DNA of 64,000 bases from Pseudovibrio zosterae (GCF_033843645.1 NZ_JAWXVZ010000011.1:80794-144793), one strand, 5' to 3'. Shown: positions 16,443-25,833, numbered from the stretch's first letter. Made by a program: numbers and translations. Notes: generated by a model from the sequence alone, not told the origin.

Positions 16443-16458
16443 AGTTTCACGTGAATCC
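16443..16458. other. parS-like site 2
   Basis: AGTTTCACGTGAATCC matches 13 of 16 bases of the parS consensus and sits exactly 30 bp after site 1, in the same orientation. The pair lies in the convergent gap before the DUF255 gene. Confidence 0.65.
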
Positions 16459-16520
16459 TCCAAATTTGGAGAGGGGAGCAGGGGCTTTTTATGGCTCTGC
16501 TCTTTGTTTTTCGGGAACAT

Positions 16521-18518
16521 TCAGGAGATGCGCTGGATCTCTTCTTCAATGGCCTCAGCTGTGAAAAGAGGGACACTGCAACCGTTTTCAGAACAAATCA
16601 AAACCTGCGATGCGGCTGCATCGGGCTTGGTCGTGACAGTGGCGAACCAAGCGGGATCGCCACTTTTCCAAGCAACGGAAACCTGTTCTGTCTCTCTATC
16701 CGGAGAGAGGGTGATCTCTGCCTTTTTGAACCGTGTCCGGGTGTCGAGGGCATTGAGAAGGGCGGCGGTTCCGAAGATGTTTGCTCTGATCTCTCCGGTG
16801 AAGCTGGCGATCAGCTTGTCTGCGCGCTCGCGATAGGCCGCATCATCAGTCAGCATCCAGTATTCGACCAGCGCGTTAGCGGCGACCGCGTTATAGTTCG
16901 GGATGGCTTCATCCATCGCATGATAGGGCCGCACAAGAAGATCAGCAGCGCTTTCTGAGGTCATATAGTAGCCGCCTTGAGGGTGGGCATAGCGTGCATC
17001 CAATTGATCGAGAAGTGCCTTTGCTTTGCCAATCAGGGCGCTTTTCTTTTCCGGGTCATCCTCTATCCGAGCCAGAGCAAGGGCTGCACGGGCGAGGTGG
17101 GCATAGTCTCCCGCAAAGGCGGCTGGGCCCTTCACTCCTTTGCGAATGGAGTGGATCATGGAGCCGTCAGTCTCTCTCATGTGCGTTTCGATAAACTCGA
17201 AAATTCTGTGAGCTAAAGTCCTCAATTGGCTCTTCAACGATTCACGTGAAACAATTTGGTAACCATGTGCGAGGGCTGAGATCAGCATGGCATTCCAGTC
17301 GAGAAGCACCTTGTCATCTCTATGGGGACGGATCCGTTTTGCACGCTCCTCTAGCAGCAGAGCAAGACAGGCTGAGAGCTGACCTTCCTCTTCCTCCGTC
17401 AACGGGCGGGGCAGGGGGCGTGATCGGTTCAAAATGGTTGTGCCTTCCCAGTTGCCCTGTGGCTGAACATCATAGACAGCGCGGAACAGCTCGATGTTGT
17501 TCTCTGGGAGAAGGTTGGAGAGTTCCTCATCGGTCCAGACATAGAACTTGCCCTCAACGCCTTCGCTGTCTGCATCAAGCGCAGCTGAGACACCGCCTTC
17601 CGGCAGCACCATCTCACGCTCGATCCAGTCGACCGTTTCAGAAAGGCGGCGAATGAAGAGCGGATCCTGTGTGTGGCAATAGGCCCAGCACAGATGATCA
17701 ATGTACTGGGCGTTGTCGTAGAGCATCTTTTCAAAGTGGGGGACGAGCCAGTTCTCATCGACCGAATAGCGGGCAAGGCCGCCGCCCACATGGTCGTAGA
17801 TGCCGCCCTGGCTCATCATGCGCAGGCTTTCGGCATGAAGATCAATGAGGTCTTTGTTGTGCTCGCGATGGCCGGTTCTCAGAATGAGCTCCATGACAGA
17901 GGCTTGAGGGAACTTCGGCGCCCCACGCAAGCCGCCAAGCTCACGGTCTATCATTGAGGAAAGACGCTCTCCGGCTGCGCTGACAAGCCCCTGATCAACT
18001 GCGGAGGGTTGCTTGGGGCGCTCGTTCAGCACCATCAAAAGGGATTGCCGATTGGTCTCTACGGTGTCCTGATCATTGGCGAAAGTGTTGGCCACGGCGT
18101 TCAATACTTGCTTGAACGAGGGGCGTCCGTAGCGCGCTTCCTTTGGATAGTAGGTGCCGCCCCAAACGGGTTCTGCCTCTGATGTGAGGAACATGGTCAA
18201 AGGCCAGCCGCCTTGTTCGCCCAAGGCATGAAGGGCGCGCATGTAAACCAGATCCACGTCGGGGCGTTCTTCCCGGTCAACCTTGATATTGATGTAGAGA
18301 TCGTTCATGAGCTCTGCGGTCTCATCGTCCTCAAAGCTCTCATGGGCCATCACATGGCACCAATGGCAGGCAGAGTAGCCGACAGAAAGAAGAATGGGCT
18401 TGCCCGTCCGCTTGGCTTCTGCCATTGCCTCAGAACCCCATTCCCACCAGTGTACAGGGTTATTTTTATGTTGAAGAAGGTAGGGGCTTGAAGCGTTTTT
18501 TAAGCGGTTCTCTGGCAT
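16521..18518 (-). CDS. DUF255 thioredoxin-domain protein (YyaL/SPATA20 type)
   Basis: 665 residues from ATG at 18518 (MPENRLKNASSPYLLQHKNN). An N-terminal thioredoxin-like domain has the motif CHWCH at 51-55 (Cys51 and Cys54). A long six-hairpin glycosidase-like alpha/alpha barrel follows (for example YDHVGGGLARYSVDENWLVPHFEKML). The family is widespread but lacks an agreed biochemical role. It is the only leftward gene in the rightward rho-parB block. A parS-like site (17238-17253) lies inside its coding sequence. The longer open frame to 18680 would overlap mnmE and is rejected. Confidence 0.88.
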   Translation of the reverse strand: MPENRLKNASSPYLLQHKNNPVHWWEWGSEAMAEAKRTGKPILLSVGYSACHWCHVMAHESFEDDETAELMNDLYINIKVDREERPDVDLVYMRALHALGEQGGWPLTMFLTSEAEPVWGGTYYPKEARYGRPSFKQVLNAVANTFANDQDTVETNRQSLLMVLNERPKQPSAVDQGLVSAAGERLSSMIDRELGGLRGAPKFPQASVMELILRTGHREHNKDLIDLHAESLRMMSQGGIYDHVGGGLARYSVDENWLVPHFEKMLYDNAQYIDHLCWAYCHTQDPLFIRRLSETVDWIEREMVLPEGGVSAALDADSEGVEGKFYVWTDEELSNLLPENNIELFRAVYDVQPQGNWEGTTILNRSRPLPRPLTEEEEGQLSACLALLLEERAKRIRPHRDDKVLLDWNAMLISALAHGYQIVSRESLKSQLRTLAHRIFEFIETHMRETDGSMIHSIRKGVKGPAAFAGDYAHLARAALALARIEDDPEKKSALIGKAKALLDQLDARYAHPQGGYYMTSESAADLLVRPYHAMDEAIPNYNAVAANALVEYWMLTDDAAYRERADKLIASFTGEIRANIFGTAALLNALDTRTRFKKAEITLSPDRETEQVSVAWKSGDPAWFATVTTKPDAAASQVLICSENGCSVPLFTAEAIEEEIQRIS
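17238..17253. other. parS-like site 3 (inside the DUF255 gene)
   Basis: CGATTCACGTGAAACA matches 14 of 16 bases of the parS consensus. It is intragenic, as parS sites often are. Confidence 0.68.
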
Positions 18519-18616
18519 AGCGAAAGCCTGTCCTGACACTGGTAGATGGCAATTGAAGTTCATAGTTCTAGGGTAATGACAGTCCGGGCGAGAACAAGGT
18601 TTTGGAAGAAGATAAT

Positions 18617-19978
18617 ATGAATAATTTGAGTGCTGGCCGCAGAGATACGATTTTCGCCTTGTCCAGTGGGGCTTTGCCATCCGGCGTTGCTGTCATTCGT
18701 CTTTCAGGACCACAGAGCCGGGATGCGTTGCGCCTCCTGATAAAAGGTAAATTTCCTGTTTCACGTGAATCATCACTTCGGAAACTTTATCACCCTGTGG
18801 ATGGAAGCGTTCTCGATGAGGCCTTGGTGCTGTGGTTTGAAGGCCCAAACAGCTTTACTGGCGAGGACACTGTTGAGCTTCATTGCCACGGTGGTCGGGC
18901 TGTGGTCTCTGCCGTGCTGCGGGCGCTGTCAGAGATGGAGGGCCTTCGTCCGGCAGAGCAGGGGGAATACACCCGCCGCGCCTTTCATAATGGCAAGCTG
19001 GATCTCACAGAGGTAGAAGGCCTTGCGGACCTCATAGACGCGGAAACAGAGGCGCAGCGACGCCAGGCTCAGCGACAAATGTCCGGCGCGCTGGGTGAGC
19101 TTTACAACGGATGGCGCGAGAGCTTGATCCGAAGTCGCGCCTTTATCGAGGCGGAGCTGGATTTTGCTGATGAGGAGGATGTGCCGGACTCTGTCTCTGA
19201 TGAAGTGTGGAGCAAGGTCAGCACCTTGAAAGCTGATATAGAAGCGCACCTGAGCGACGCAAGGCGAGGCGAACGCTTGCGAAGCGGTCTCGTGGTGGTT
19301 CTGCTCGGGCCGCCCAATGCGGGCAAGTCCAGTCTCATGAACAAGCTGGCGCGAAGAGATGTGGCGATTGTGACCCCTGAAGCTGGCACGACCCGCGATG
19401 TGTTGGAAGTACATCTGGATCTGGGCGGCTATCCTGTGACCCTGATAGATACCGCCGGACTGAGAGAAAATGCCGGTTTGGTTGAAAGGGAGGGGATTAA
19501 ACGAGCGCTGGCTTCAGCCGAGAATGCGGACCTTATCCTATGGACGCAAGGCCTTGATGGCATCTCAGAACCCTTGCCAGAGCATTTGAAAGATGGTGCG
19601 GCAAAGGTCTGGATCGTGAAGACGAAGGCGGATCTGGCGGCAGGGGTGGACCCGGTTAAGGGAGAAAATTTACCTTTTGTTTACTCTAGTACTCACAGTG
19701 ATGATGGCATGGATGCGCTTCTGGCGAAGCTGACAGCGTTCGCAGAAGAGAATATCGGCAATTTCGAAAACCCTCTGATCACCCGGGAGCGCTACCGCTC
19801 TCATTTAAGCTTGTGCGTTGAAGCGTTGGATCGCGCCATTGCTGGCGCGCATTTGCCGTTGGAACTGCGAAGCGAAGAGCTTCGCATGGCCGCAGAACAG
19901 CTCGGGCGCATCACTGGGCGCATCGATGTAGAAGATCTTCTGGACGTGATTTTTAGGGACTTCTGCATAGGTAAATGA
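18617..19978 (+). CDS. mnmE: tRNA uridine-5-carboxymethylaminomethyl(34) synthesis GTPase MnmE
   Basis: 453 residues. With MnmG it modifies the wobble uridine of several tRNAs. The N-terminal formyl-tetrahydrofolate domain starts DTIFALSSG. The inserted G domain has GPPNAGKSS (231-239), TTRD switch and DTAGLRE. The C-terminal CIGK carries the catalytic Cys450. ATG at 18617 was chosen over TTG at 18602 by family match. A parS-like site lies within its coding region. Confidence 0.97.
   Translation: MNNLSAGRRDTIFALSSGALPSGVAVIRLSGPQSRDALRLLIKGKFPVSRESSLRKLYHPVDGSVLDEALVLWFEGPNSFTGEDTVELHCHGGRAVVSAVLRALSEMEGLRPAEQGEYTRRAFHNGKLDLTEVEGLADLIDAETEAQRRQAQRQMSGALGELYNGWRESLIRSRAFIEAELDFADEEDVPDSVSDEVWSKVSTLKADIEAHLSDARRGERLRSGLVVVLLGPPNAGKSSLMNKLARRDVAIVTPEAGTTRDVLEVHLDLGGYPVTLIDTAGLRENAGLVEREGIKRALASAENADLILWTQGLDGISEPLPEHLKDGAAKVWIVKTKADLAAGVDPVKGENLPFVYSSTHSDDGMDALLAKLTAFAEENIGNFENPLITRERYRSHLSLCVEALDRAIAGAHLPLELRSEELRMAAEQLGRITGRIDVEDLLDVIFRDFCIGK
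18757..18772. other. parS-like site 4 (inside mnmE)
   Basis: TGTTTCACGTGAATCA matches 15 of 16 bases of the parS consensus. Confidence 0.82.
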
Positions 19979-19985
19979 GCGAGCC

Positions 19986-20001
19986 TGTTTCACGTGAAAC
20001 C
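19986..20001. other. parS-like site 5 (mnmE-mnmG gap)
   Basis: TGTTTCACGTGAAACC matches 15 of 16 bases of the parS consensus and has the full 14 bp palindrome core. It starts 8 bp after the mnmE stop codon. Confidence 0.88.
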
Positions 20002-20027
20002 ATCACATGTCAAGGCGCGTTGATTAC

Positions 20028-20036
20028 CGTGGATAA
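20028..20036 (-). other. DnaA-box-like 9-mer
   Basis: The minus strand reads TTATCCACG, one base off the canonical TTATCCACA. It sits 27 bp from parS site 5 in the 256 bp mnmE-mnmG gap. A single box is weak evidence. The rest of this gap shows no gene. Confidence 0.4.
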
Positions 20037-20234
20037 TTCAGTGGAGAATCTTGCCTGGTTAAATCAGTGTCACAGCACTGCGAATCGGCTGCATCAAAGC
20101 TTTGACCTTAGGCAACGGCTCATGTATTTATCCTCCAACTTGTTGCAAGTCCGAAGCATATAGAGAGCCGGTCAGAAATCAGCGCCGATCAAGCGAGCTG
20201 CACGATAAACCGAGCCAACTTTAGGAAGAGAAGA

Positions 20235-22115
20235 GTGACCACAGATACTCTGCGCTTTGACGTGATTGTCATTGGCGGTGGCCACGCTGGTTGTGAAGCC
20301 GCGGCCGCTGCAGCCCGCACAGGCGCCAGGACCGCTCTGGTGACCCACCGGTTCGACACCATCGGTGTGATGTCCTGCAATCCTGCTATTGGCGGTCTGG
20401 GGAAGGGCCATCTGGTACGCGAGATTGACGCTCTTGATGGCCTGATGGGGCGTGTTGCTGATGCTGCGGGCATCCAGTTTCGTATGCTGAACCGACGCAA
20501 GGGGCCAGCAGTGCAGGGGCCGCGCGCTCAGGCGGACCGCAAGCTTTATCGTGAAGCCATGCAGCGCGAGATCTCTGCGATTGAGAATCTTGAAGTGGTT
20601 GAAGGGGAGGCGGATACGCTGATCCTGGACAGCGGCGTGTTGCAAGGCATCTTGATGGCGGATGGGCGGCGGCTGGAAGCCTGCGCGGTGGTTCTTACCA
20701 CCGGTACTTTCTTGCGCGGCATGATTCACGTGGGGTTGGAGAAAACGCCAGCCGGACGTGATGGTGAAAAACCAGCCTTGGGCCTGTCTGCTTCGTTGGA
20801 AGCAATCGGCCTGCGTCTTGGACGCCTTAAAACGGGTACTCCAGCGCGCCTCGACGGTCGCACCATAGACTGGGACCAGTTGGTGGAGCAGCCGGGTGAT
20901 GAGGCTCCTGAGCCATTCTCCACGCTGACGGAGAAGATTACAGTTCCGCAGGTTTCCTGCTACATCACCCGCACGACCATGGAAACCCACGACATCATTC
21001 GCGCGAACCTAGATCGCTCGGCCATGTATTCCGGTGAGATCAAGGGAAGGGGGCCACGCTACTGTCCTTCGATTGAAGACAAGGTGGTGCGTTTCGGCGA
21101 TCGGGATGGCCATCAGGTATTCCTTGAGCCCGAAGGCCTTGATGATCATACAGTTTATCCAAACGGCATTTCTACTTCTCTTCCCGTGGACGCCCAGCTT
21201 GCGTTCCTGAAGACAATTCCCGGCCTTGAAAAGGTTGAGGTGATCAAGCCCGGTTACGCCATCGAGTACGATCATATTGACCCAACTGAGCTGCGTCCGA
21301 CACTGGAAGTGAAGAAGCAGAAAGGGCTGTTTCTCGCTGGTCAGATCAACGGGACGACGGGCTATGAGGAAGCAGGTGCCCAAGGGCTGTTGGCAGGCCT
21401 GAACGCGGCGCGGCTGGCGAAGGGTGAGGAGCCAATCATTGTTGGCCGTGCTGATGCCTATATCGGCGTAATGGTTGATGATCTGGTGACCCGCGGCGTG
21501 ACAGAGCCTTACCGTATGTTCACTTCGCGGGCGGAGTATCGCTTGTCCCTGCGCGCGGACAATGCCGACCAGCGGTTAACCCCTTTGGGGCTTGAATGGG
21601 GATGCGTTGGTGAGGTGCGACGCGATGCGTTTGCGACCAAAAAGGCTGCGCTGGACGAAGTGACAGCCTTGATGAAATCCCTCGTGATTTCACCCAATGA
21701 AGGGCGCAAGTATGGCCTGCCGATAAATCAGGATGGGGTCAAGCGCAGTGCCTTTGACCTGTTGGCCTATCCGAACATTACATTGGACATGCTGCTGGAT
21801 GTTTTCGAGGAGCTGAAAAGCGTTGATCGGGCAATTGCAGATCAGGTAGCGATTGATGCCATGTACGCTGTTTACCTCGAACGCCAGTCTGCGGATATCG
21901 AAGCGCTGAGGAAAGACGAAGCGCTGAGCATTCCTGCGGATCTAGATTACAGCGCCATGGCGGGTCTATCTAATGAAGTTAGACAAAAGTTGGAGGCGGT
22001 GCGGCCAAGTACGATAGGGCAGGCATCGCGAGTGGATGGGGTGACCCCTGCAGCGTTAACCTTGTTGCTAGGGCATGTGCGCCGTAATGGCTTGCGCGCG
22101 GCACAAACTGGATAG
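20235..22115 (+). CDS. mnmG: tRNA uridine-5-carboxymethylaminomethyl(34) synthesis enzyme MnmG
   Basis: 626 residues, the full long-form length. It is an FAD and NADH enzyme partnering MnmE in wobble uridine modification. The FAD motif GGGHAGCEAA starts at 14, and the family blocks MSCNPAIGGLGKGHLVREIDA and MFTSRAEYRL are intact. The start is GTG at 20235, after TTAGGAAGAG. rsmG follows 4 bp after its stop codon. Confidence 0.96.
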   Translation: MTTDTLRFDVIVIGGGHAGCEAAAAAARTGARTALVTHRFDTIGVMSCNPAIGGLGKGHLVREIDALDGLMGRVADAAGIQFRMLNRRKGPAVQGPRAQADRKLYREAMQREISAIENLEVVEGEADTLILDSGVLQGILMADGRRLEACAVVLTTGTFLRGMIHVGLEKTPAGRDGEKPALGLSASLEAIGLRLGRLKTGTPARLDGRTIDWDQLVEQPGDEAPEPFSTLTEKITVPQVSCYITRTTMETHDIIRANLDRSAMYSGEIKGRGPRYCPSIEDKVVRFGDRDGHQVFLEPEGLDDHTVYPNGISTSLPVDAQLAFLKTIPGLEKVEVIKPGYAIEYDHIDPTELRPTLEVKKQKGLFLAGQINGTTGYEEAGAQGLLAGLNAARLAKGEEPIIVGRADAYIGVMVDDLVTRGVTEPYRMFTSRAEYRLSLRADNADQRLTPLGLEWGCVGEVRRDAFATKKAALDEVTALMKSLVISPNEGRKYGLPINQDGVKRSAFDLLAYPNITLDMLLDVFEELKSVDRAIADQVAIDAMYAVYLERQSADIEALRKDEALSIPADLDYSAMAGLSNEVRQKLEAVRPSTIGQASRVDGVTPAALTLLLGHVRRNGLRAAQTG

Positions 22116-22119
22116 TCTC

Positions 22120-22791
22120 GTGGCAATTGAAACAGACAAAGAACAAATTAAGGCAGTGCAGGCGATGTATCCGGATGTTTCACATGAAACATTCGAGCGC
22201 CTGTCCATTTACGTTGATTTGGTTCGAAAATGGCAGCCGGCACAGAACCTGATCGCGCCAAAGACAATGGATGAAATCTGGCTGCGCCATGTGGCCGATT
22301 CGATTCAGATCCAAAAGGCGCTACCGGAAGCCCGCCGCTGGATGGACTTTGGCAGCGGGGCAGGATTCCCCGGTCTTGTGACAGCAATATTGCTGGCAGA
22401 TGAGCCGGATGCAGTTGTCCACCTCGTGGAGAGCAATCAACGCAAGGCGGCGTTCCTGCGCACGGTGGCGCGGGAGACGGGTAGCACTGTTAAGGTTCAT
22501 GCCGGAAGAATCGAAGCCGTTACAAAGGGATGGACCGATCCCATTGATGGTGTTTCAGCGCGTGCCCTGGCTAATTTGCTGGTTTTATGCGGGTTTTCTG
22601 CCAGTTTGATTCAACAGGGTGCTACCGCTGTTTTCCACAAAGGGCAAGATTTTCAGAGGGAGATTGAAGAAGCTTCTCACGAGTGGACCCTAGATCTGGT
22701 AGAACAGAGAAGTCGAGTAGATCCGCTAAGTCGCGTTCTGATTATTCGGGGTATAGAACCTGCGACGGCTGGACGGGGACCTGTCTCATGA
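22120..22791 (+). CDS. rsmG: 16S rRNA (guanine(527)-N7)-methyltransferase
   Basis: 223 residues from GTG at 22120. It methylates G527 of 16S rRNA using S-adenosylmethionine. MDFGSGAGFPGLVTAI is the SAM-binding glycine loop, and HVADSIQI and RAL(A/G)NL-type blocks are family features. Alternative starts (ATG 22075, ATG 22087) overlap mnmG; the GTG directly after the mnmG stop fits better but is not certain. The stop overlaps the parA start (ATGA). A parS-like site lies near its 5' end. Confidence 0.9.
   Translation: MAIETDKEQIKAVQAMYPDVSHETFERLSIYVDLVRKWQPAQNLIAPKTMDEIWLRHVADSIQIQKALPEARRWMDFGSGAGFPGLVTAILLADEPDAVVHLVESNQRKAAFLRTVARETGSTVKVHAGRIEAVTKGWTDPIDGVSARALANLLVLCGFSASLIQQGATAVFHKGQDFQREIEEASHEWTLDLVEQRSRVDPLSRVLIIRGIEPATAGRGPVS
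22176..22191. other. parS-like site 6 (inside rsmG)
   Basis: TGTTTCACATGAAACA matches 15 of 16 bases of the parS consensus; the single change is in the central CG step. Both arms are perfect. Confidence 0.78.
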
Positions 22792-23615
22792 ATTTATTGC
22801 CTCAATCACCGCGGGTTTTGACGCTTGCCAACCAGAAGGGCGGCGTTGGGAAAACCACCACAGCCATCAATTTGGGCACGGCTTTGGCCGCCATTGGTGA
22901 GCGTGTGCTGGTTATCGACCTGGATCCGCAGGGGAATGCGTCCACGGGTCTGGGCATTGACCGGCAATCCCGTGAGTACTCTACCTATGATGTTTTATGT
23001 GGCGATTGCTCGCTTCAGGAGGCGCTTCAGGAAACAGCTGTGCCGCGCCTTTGGATCGCGCCATCGACCATGGATCTGTTGGGTGTGGAGCTGGAGATAT
23101 CTTCTGCGTCTGACAGAGCGTTTCGGTTGCGAAACGCAATTAACGGTCTTGCCAAGATGGCAGAGCAGGGACGGGCGCAAGGGTTCTCTTACGTGCTGGT
23201 GGATTGTCCGCCATCCCTGAACTTGCTCACCATCAATGCGCTGAGCGCTTCGCACTCCATTCTGGTGCCGCTGCAATGCGAGTTTTTCGCGTTGGAGGGG
23301 TTGAGCCAGTTGCTGAGTACGGTGGAACAGGTCAAGCAGACACTCAACGCGGAGCTGAGCATCCACGGCATTGTTTTGACCATGTATGACAGCCGAAACA
23401 ACCTTTCCAGTCAGGTTGTTCAGGACGTTCGGGAGACAATGGGTGACGCGGTGTATGAAACCGTGATCCCGCGCAACGTGCGTGTTTCCGAAGCTCCGTC
23501 CTATGGCAAACCCGCGCTGCTCTACGATTTGAAGTGCTCTGGGTCTCAGGCGTATCTGCGTCTGGCCTCTGAGATCATTCAGCGTGAGCGGGATATGCGT
23601 ATGGCAGCGGCCTGA
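22788..23615 (+). CDS. parA: chromosome partitioning ATPase ParA
   Basis: 275 residues from ATG at 22788. It is a Walker-type ATPase that moves ParB-parS complexes over the nucleoid. The deviant Walker A KGGVGKTT lies at 17-24 with the signature lysine, followed by VLVIDLDPQGNAST and VLVDCPPSLNLLT. It lacks the N-terminal DNA-binding extension of plasmid ParA, so it is the short chromosomal (Soj) type. The ATG overlaps the rsmG stop by four bases. Confidence 0.96.
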   Translation: MNLLPQSPRVLTLANQKGGVGKTTTAINLGTALAAIGERVLVIDLDPQGNASTGLGIDRQSREYSTYDVLCGDCSLQEALQETAVPRLWIAPSTMDLLGVELEISSASDRAFRLRNAINGLAKMAEQGRAQGFSYVLVDCPPSLNLLTINALSASHSILVPLQCEFFALEGLSQLLSTVEQVKQTLNAELSIHGIVLTMYDSRNNLSSQVVQDVRETMGDAVYETVIPRNVRVSEAPSYGKPALLYDLKCSGSQAYLRLASEIIQRERDMRMAAA

Positions 23616-23740
23616 GCCTGAGGGCAACAAGGCAGCTGCAGGTTTCGTTAAAAAATTAATGCGTAGTTTGCAAGGGCTGCGCAAAACAGGGGCGTTTGCG
23701 CGGCGCTTCGCCCCTACTGGCATCAATTAGGTGAAGAAGA

Positions 23741-24637
23741 ATGGCTAAGTCTGAAGAAGGCGGTCGGAGCAACAAGCGTTTGGGGCGTGGTCTTGCGGCT
23801 TTGATTGGGGATGTAAACATCGAAACCGCAAGCCCTTCAGAACGGCCACGGGATGTGCGCAAGGTTCCGATTGAGAACATGCGCCCAAACCCGCGCAATC
23901 CGCGCAAATCCTTTGTCGAAGAAGACCTCAGCAGCCTTTCTGAATCGATCCGCGAAAAGGGTATCGTTCAACCAATTCTGGTGCGTCCTCAGCCGAATGT
24001 TCCCGGCCACTACGAAATCATTGCTGGTGAGCGCCGCTGGCGTGCCGCGCAGCGCGTGGGTTTGCATGATGCACCGGTGGTGGTTCGCGATGTGACGGAT
24101 CAGGAAGCACTTGAGCTTGCGATCATTGAAAATGTTCAGCGTGCGGACCTGAACCCGATCGAAGAAGCATTGGGTTATGACCAGCTCATCGAAGAGTTTT
24201 CCTACAGCCAGGTAGAGCTTTCAAAGGTGATCGGCAAAAGCCGTAGCCACGTTGCAAATACCTTGCGCCTTCTGAAACTACCGAACTCAGTCAAGGATTA
24301 TCTGGCGGAAGGTCTTTTGACCGCCGGGCACGCGCGCGCGCTGATCACTGCAGAGGATCCTGCGGCGCTGGCTGATCTCATTGTCGAGAAGGGCCTGACG
24401 GTTCGTGATGCGGAACGCCTCGCTCAGGATCCGTCTTTGTTCGAAAAGAAAGATAAGGCGCCTAAGCCAGAAAAAGATGCAGATACCAAGGCTTTGGAAA
24501 AGCGCCTTGCTGATGGTCTGGGTCTGAAAGTGGCGATTGCTCACAAGCCTGAGAAGGGCGCTGGAGAGCTGAAGATCAAGTATGCATCGTTGGAGCAGCT
24601 TGATGAGGTTTGTCGCCTGCTGGGCATTGAAAACTGA
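23741..24637 (+). CDS. parB: chromosome partitioning protein ParB
   Basis: 298 residues. It is a CTP-dependent clamp loaded at parS. The CTP-binding ParB domain (about 42-130) has GERRWRA at 97-103 and ENVQRADLNPIEEA. The helix-turn-helix is YSQVELSKVIGKSRSHVANTL. The C-terminal dimerisation segment ends CRLLGIEN. The 125 bp gap to parA shows no gene, and a terminator follows. Its likely sites lie 1.5-7.5 kb upstream. Confidence 0.96.
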   Translation: MAKSEEGGRSNKRLGRGLAALIGDVNIETASPSERPRDVRKVPIENMRPNPRNPRKSFVEEDLSSLSESIREKGIVQPILVRPQPNVPGHYEIIAGERRWRAAQRVGLHDAPVVVRDVTDQEALELAIIENVQRADLNPIEEALGYDQLIEEFSYSQVELSKVIGKSRSHVANTLRLLKLPNSVKDYLAEGLLTAGHARALITAEDPAALADLIVEKGLTVRDAERLAQDPSLFEKKDKAPKPEKDADTKALEKRLADGLGLKVAIAHKPEKGAGELKIKYASLEQLDEVCRLLGIEN

Positions 24638-24664
24638 TTTAAACGCTATCTCTTAGCTTTAGGA

Positions 24665-24694
24665 AGCCGGTCTGTTTCACAGGTCGGCTTTTTT
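24665..24694 (+). terminator. terminator after parB
   Basis: AGCCGGTCTG...CAGGTCGGCT forms an imperfect stem followed by TTTTTT. It lies 27 bp after the parB stop. Confidence 0.75.
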
Positions 24695-24784
24695 GTTTGC
24701 TCCCGCATCTAGCTACTCAGCCCAAATATGTTTCGACTTCGAAACGAAGAAGGAAGGCGGTCGCGGCTTTGATTTAGATAAGCC

Positions 24785-25819
24785 TTAGCGATTGGCGCGA
24801 TTGGCGTATTGGCCAATCATCAGGAGGGCGTGAGAGAGAATGGCGGGGCCCAGAACCGGATTCAAACGCGCTGCTTTTACCGTATCATTGAGACGCACCA
24901 GCGCGCGTTCAAGCTGCTCGGCAGGCCAGATCTCCACCTGACGGACCATTTTGGATTTGCGTTTCCAGAAAACGGGAGGACGTAATCCCCCCACCACATC
25001 TTCGGCGCTGCGGCGTTTCATCACCTCCAGCTTGCAAAGATGCAGGGTCTGAAAATGGCGCAGGGCTTGAGAGGCGATAACGCCTGCATCCATACCGCCC
25101 GCTTCTAAGCGCTCCAGGCCCTGGTCCAGTGTTTTCAGTTGACCTAACGCAGCGGCATCAATCAGTTCGTCCATAACGAAGGCGGACGCGTCGCCAATGA
25201 TCTCTTCAACATGGCGGCTTTCAATGCGCTGGTCTTCCATCGCATAAAGGCACAGCTTCTGGAGTTCACCACGGCTTGCCCGTCTATCGGCCCCCAGAAG
25301 GCTTTTGAGCGCCATTTTTGCTTCGCGGCTGATGGTGAGGCCTGCGTTGCGCGTTTCCTCGTCAATAAGCCTGTCAACGTCTCTGTCGGTATCTGGAAAA
25401 CAGGGCAGAGCGACAGCAAGCTTGTCGCTTTCAAACTTCTTGCGCAGCGGCGCGGTCTTTTTCAGATCACCCGCTTCGATCACGATGAAAGAGGGCTGAT
25501 CGGGATTCTTGAGAAGCAGCTCGACGGCCGGAACAATATTCTTCGAGCTGCCGTCCTTCACCCATATGGTTCGGCGCCCGCCAAACATGGGGATCGTGAG
25601 CGCCTCATCAATCAAACGATTTGGATCGTTGCTGATATCGGAGCCGTCCAGTTTGACCTGAGAGAACGGATCGTCGTTCTCTCCGGCCACCTGTTTGATC
25701 AGCTGACCCGCGCGTTCACTGACAAGGCCGGTGTCTGGTCCATAGACAAGCACAAGAGACACGGATTCTGGCGGTTTGGCGACAAACCGATCGACTTCCT
25801 GTGCTTTAAGCGCGACCAT
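24785..25819 (-). CDS. holA: DNA polymerase III delta subunit
   Basis: 344 residues. It is the clamp-opening subunit of the clamp loader. The N-terminal domain starts MVALKAQEVDRFV and reads VSLVLVYGPDTGLVSERA, the degenerate P-loop region of delta. The collar domain holds FWKRKSKMVRQVEIW. It is last of the leftward leuS-lptE-holA operon, 14 bp after lptE, a conserved order in proteobacteria. Confidence 0.9.
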   Translation of the reverse strand: MVALKAQEVDRFVAKPPESVSLVLVYGPDTGLVSERAGQLIKQVAGENDDPFSQVKLDGSDISNDPNRLIDEALTIPMFGGRRTIWVKDGSSKNIVPAVELLLKNPDQPSFIVIEAGDLKKTAPLRKKFESDKLAVALPCFPDTDRDVDRLIDEETRNAGLTISREAKMALKSLLGADRRASRGELQKLCLYAMEDQRIESRHVEEIIGDASAFVMDELIDAAALGQLKTLDQGLERLEAGGMDAGVIASQALRHFQTLHLCKLEVMKRRSAEDVVGGLRPPVFWKRKSKMVRQVEIWPAEQLERALVRLNDTVKAARLNPVLGPAILSHALLMIGQYANRANR

Positions 25820-25833
25820 AACCGACCTGTCCG

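Noticed and set aside
24672..24687. TGTTTCAC in the parB terminator
   Set aside because: Only one arm is present, and it is explained by the terminator loop.
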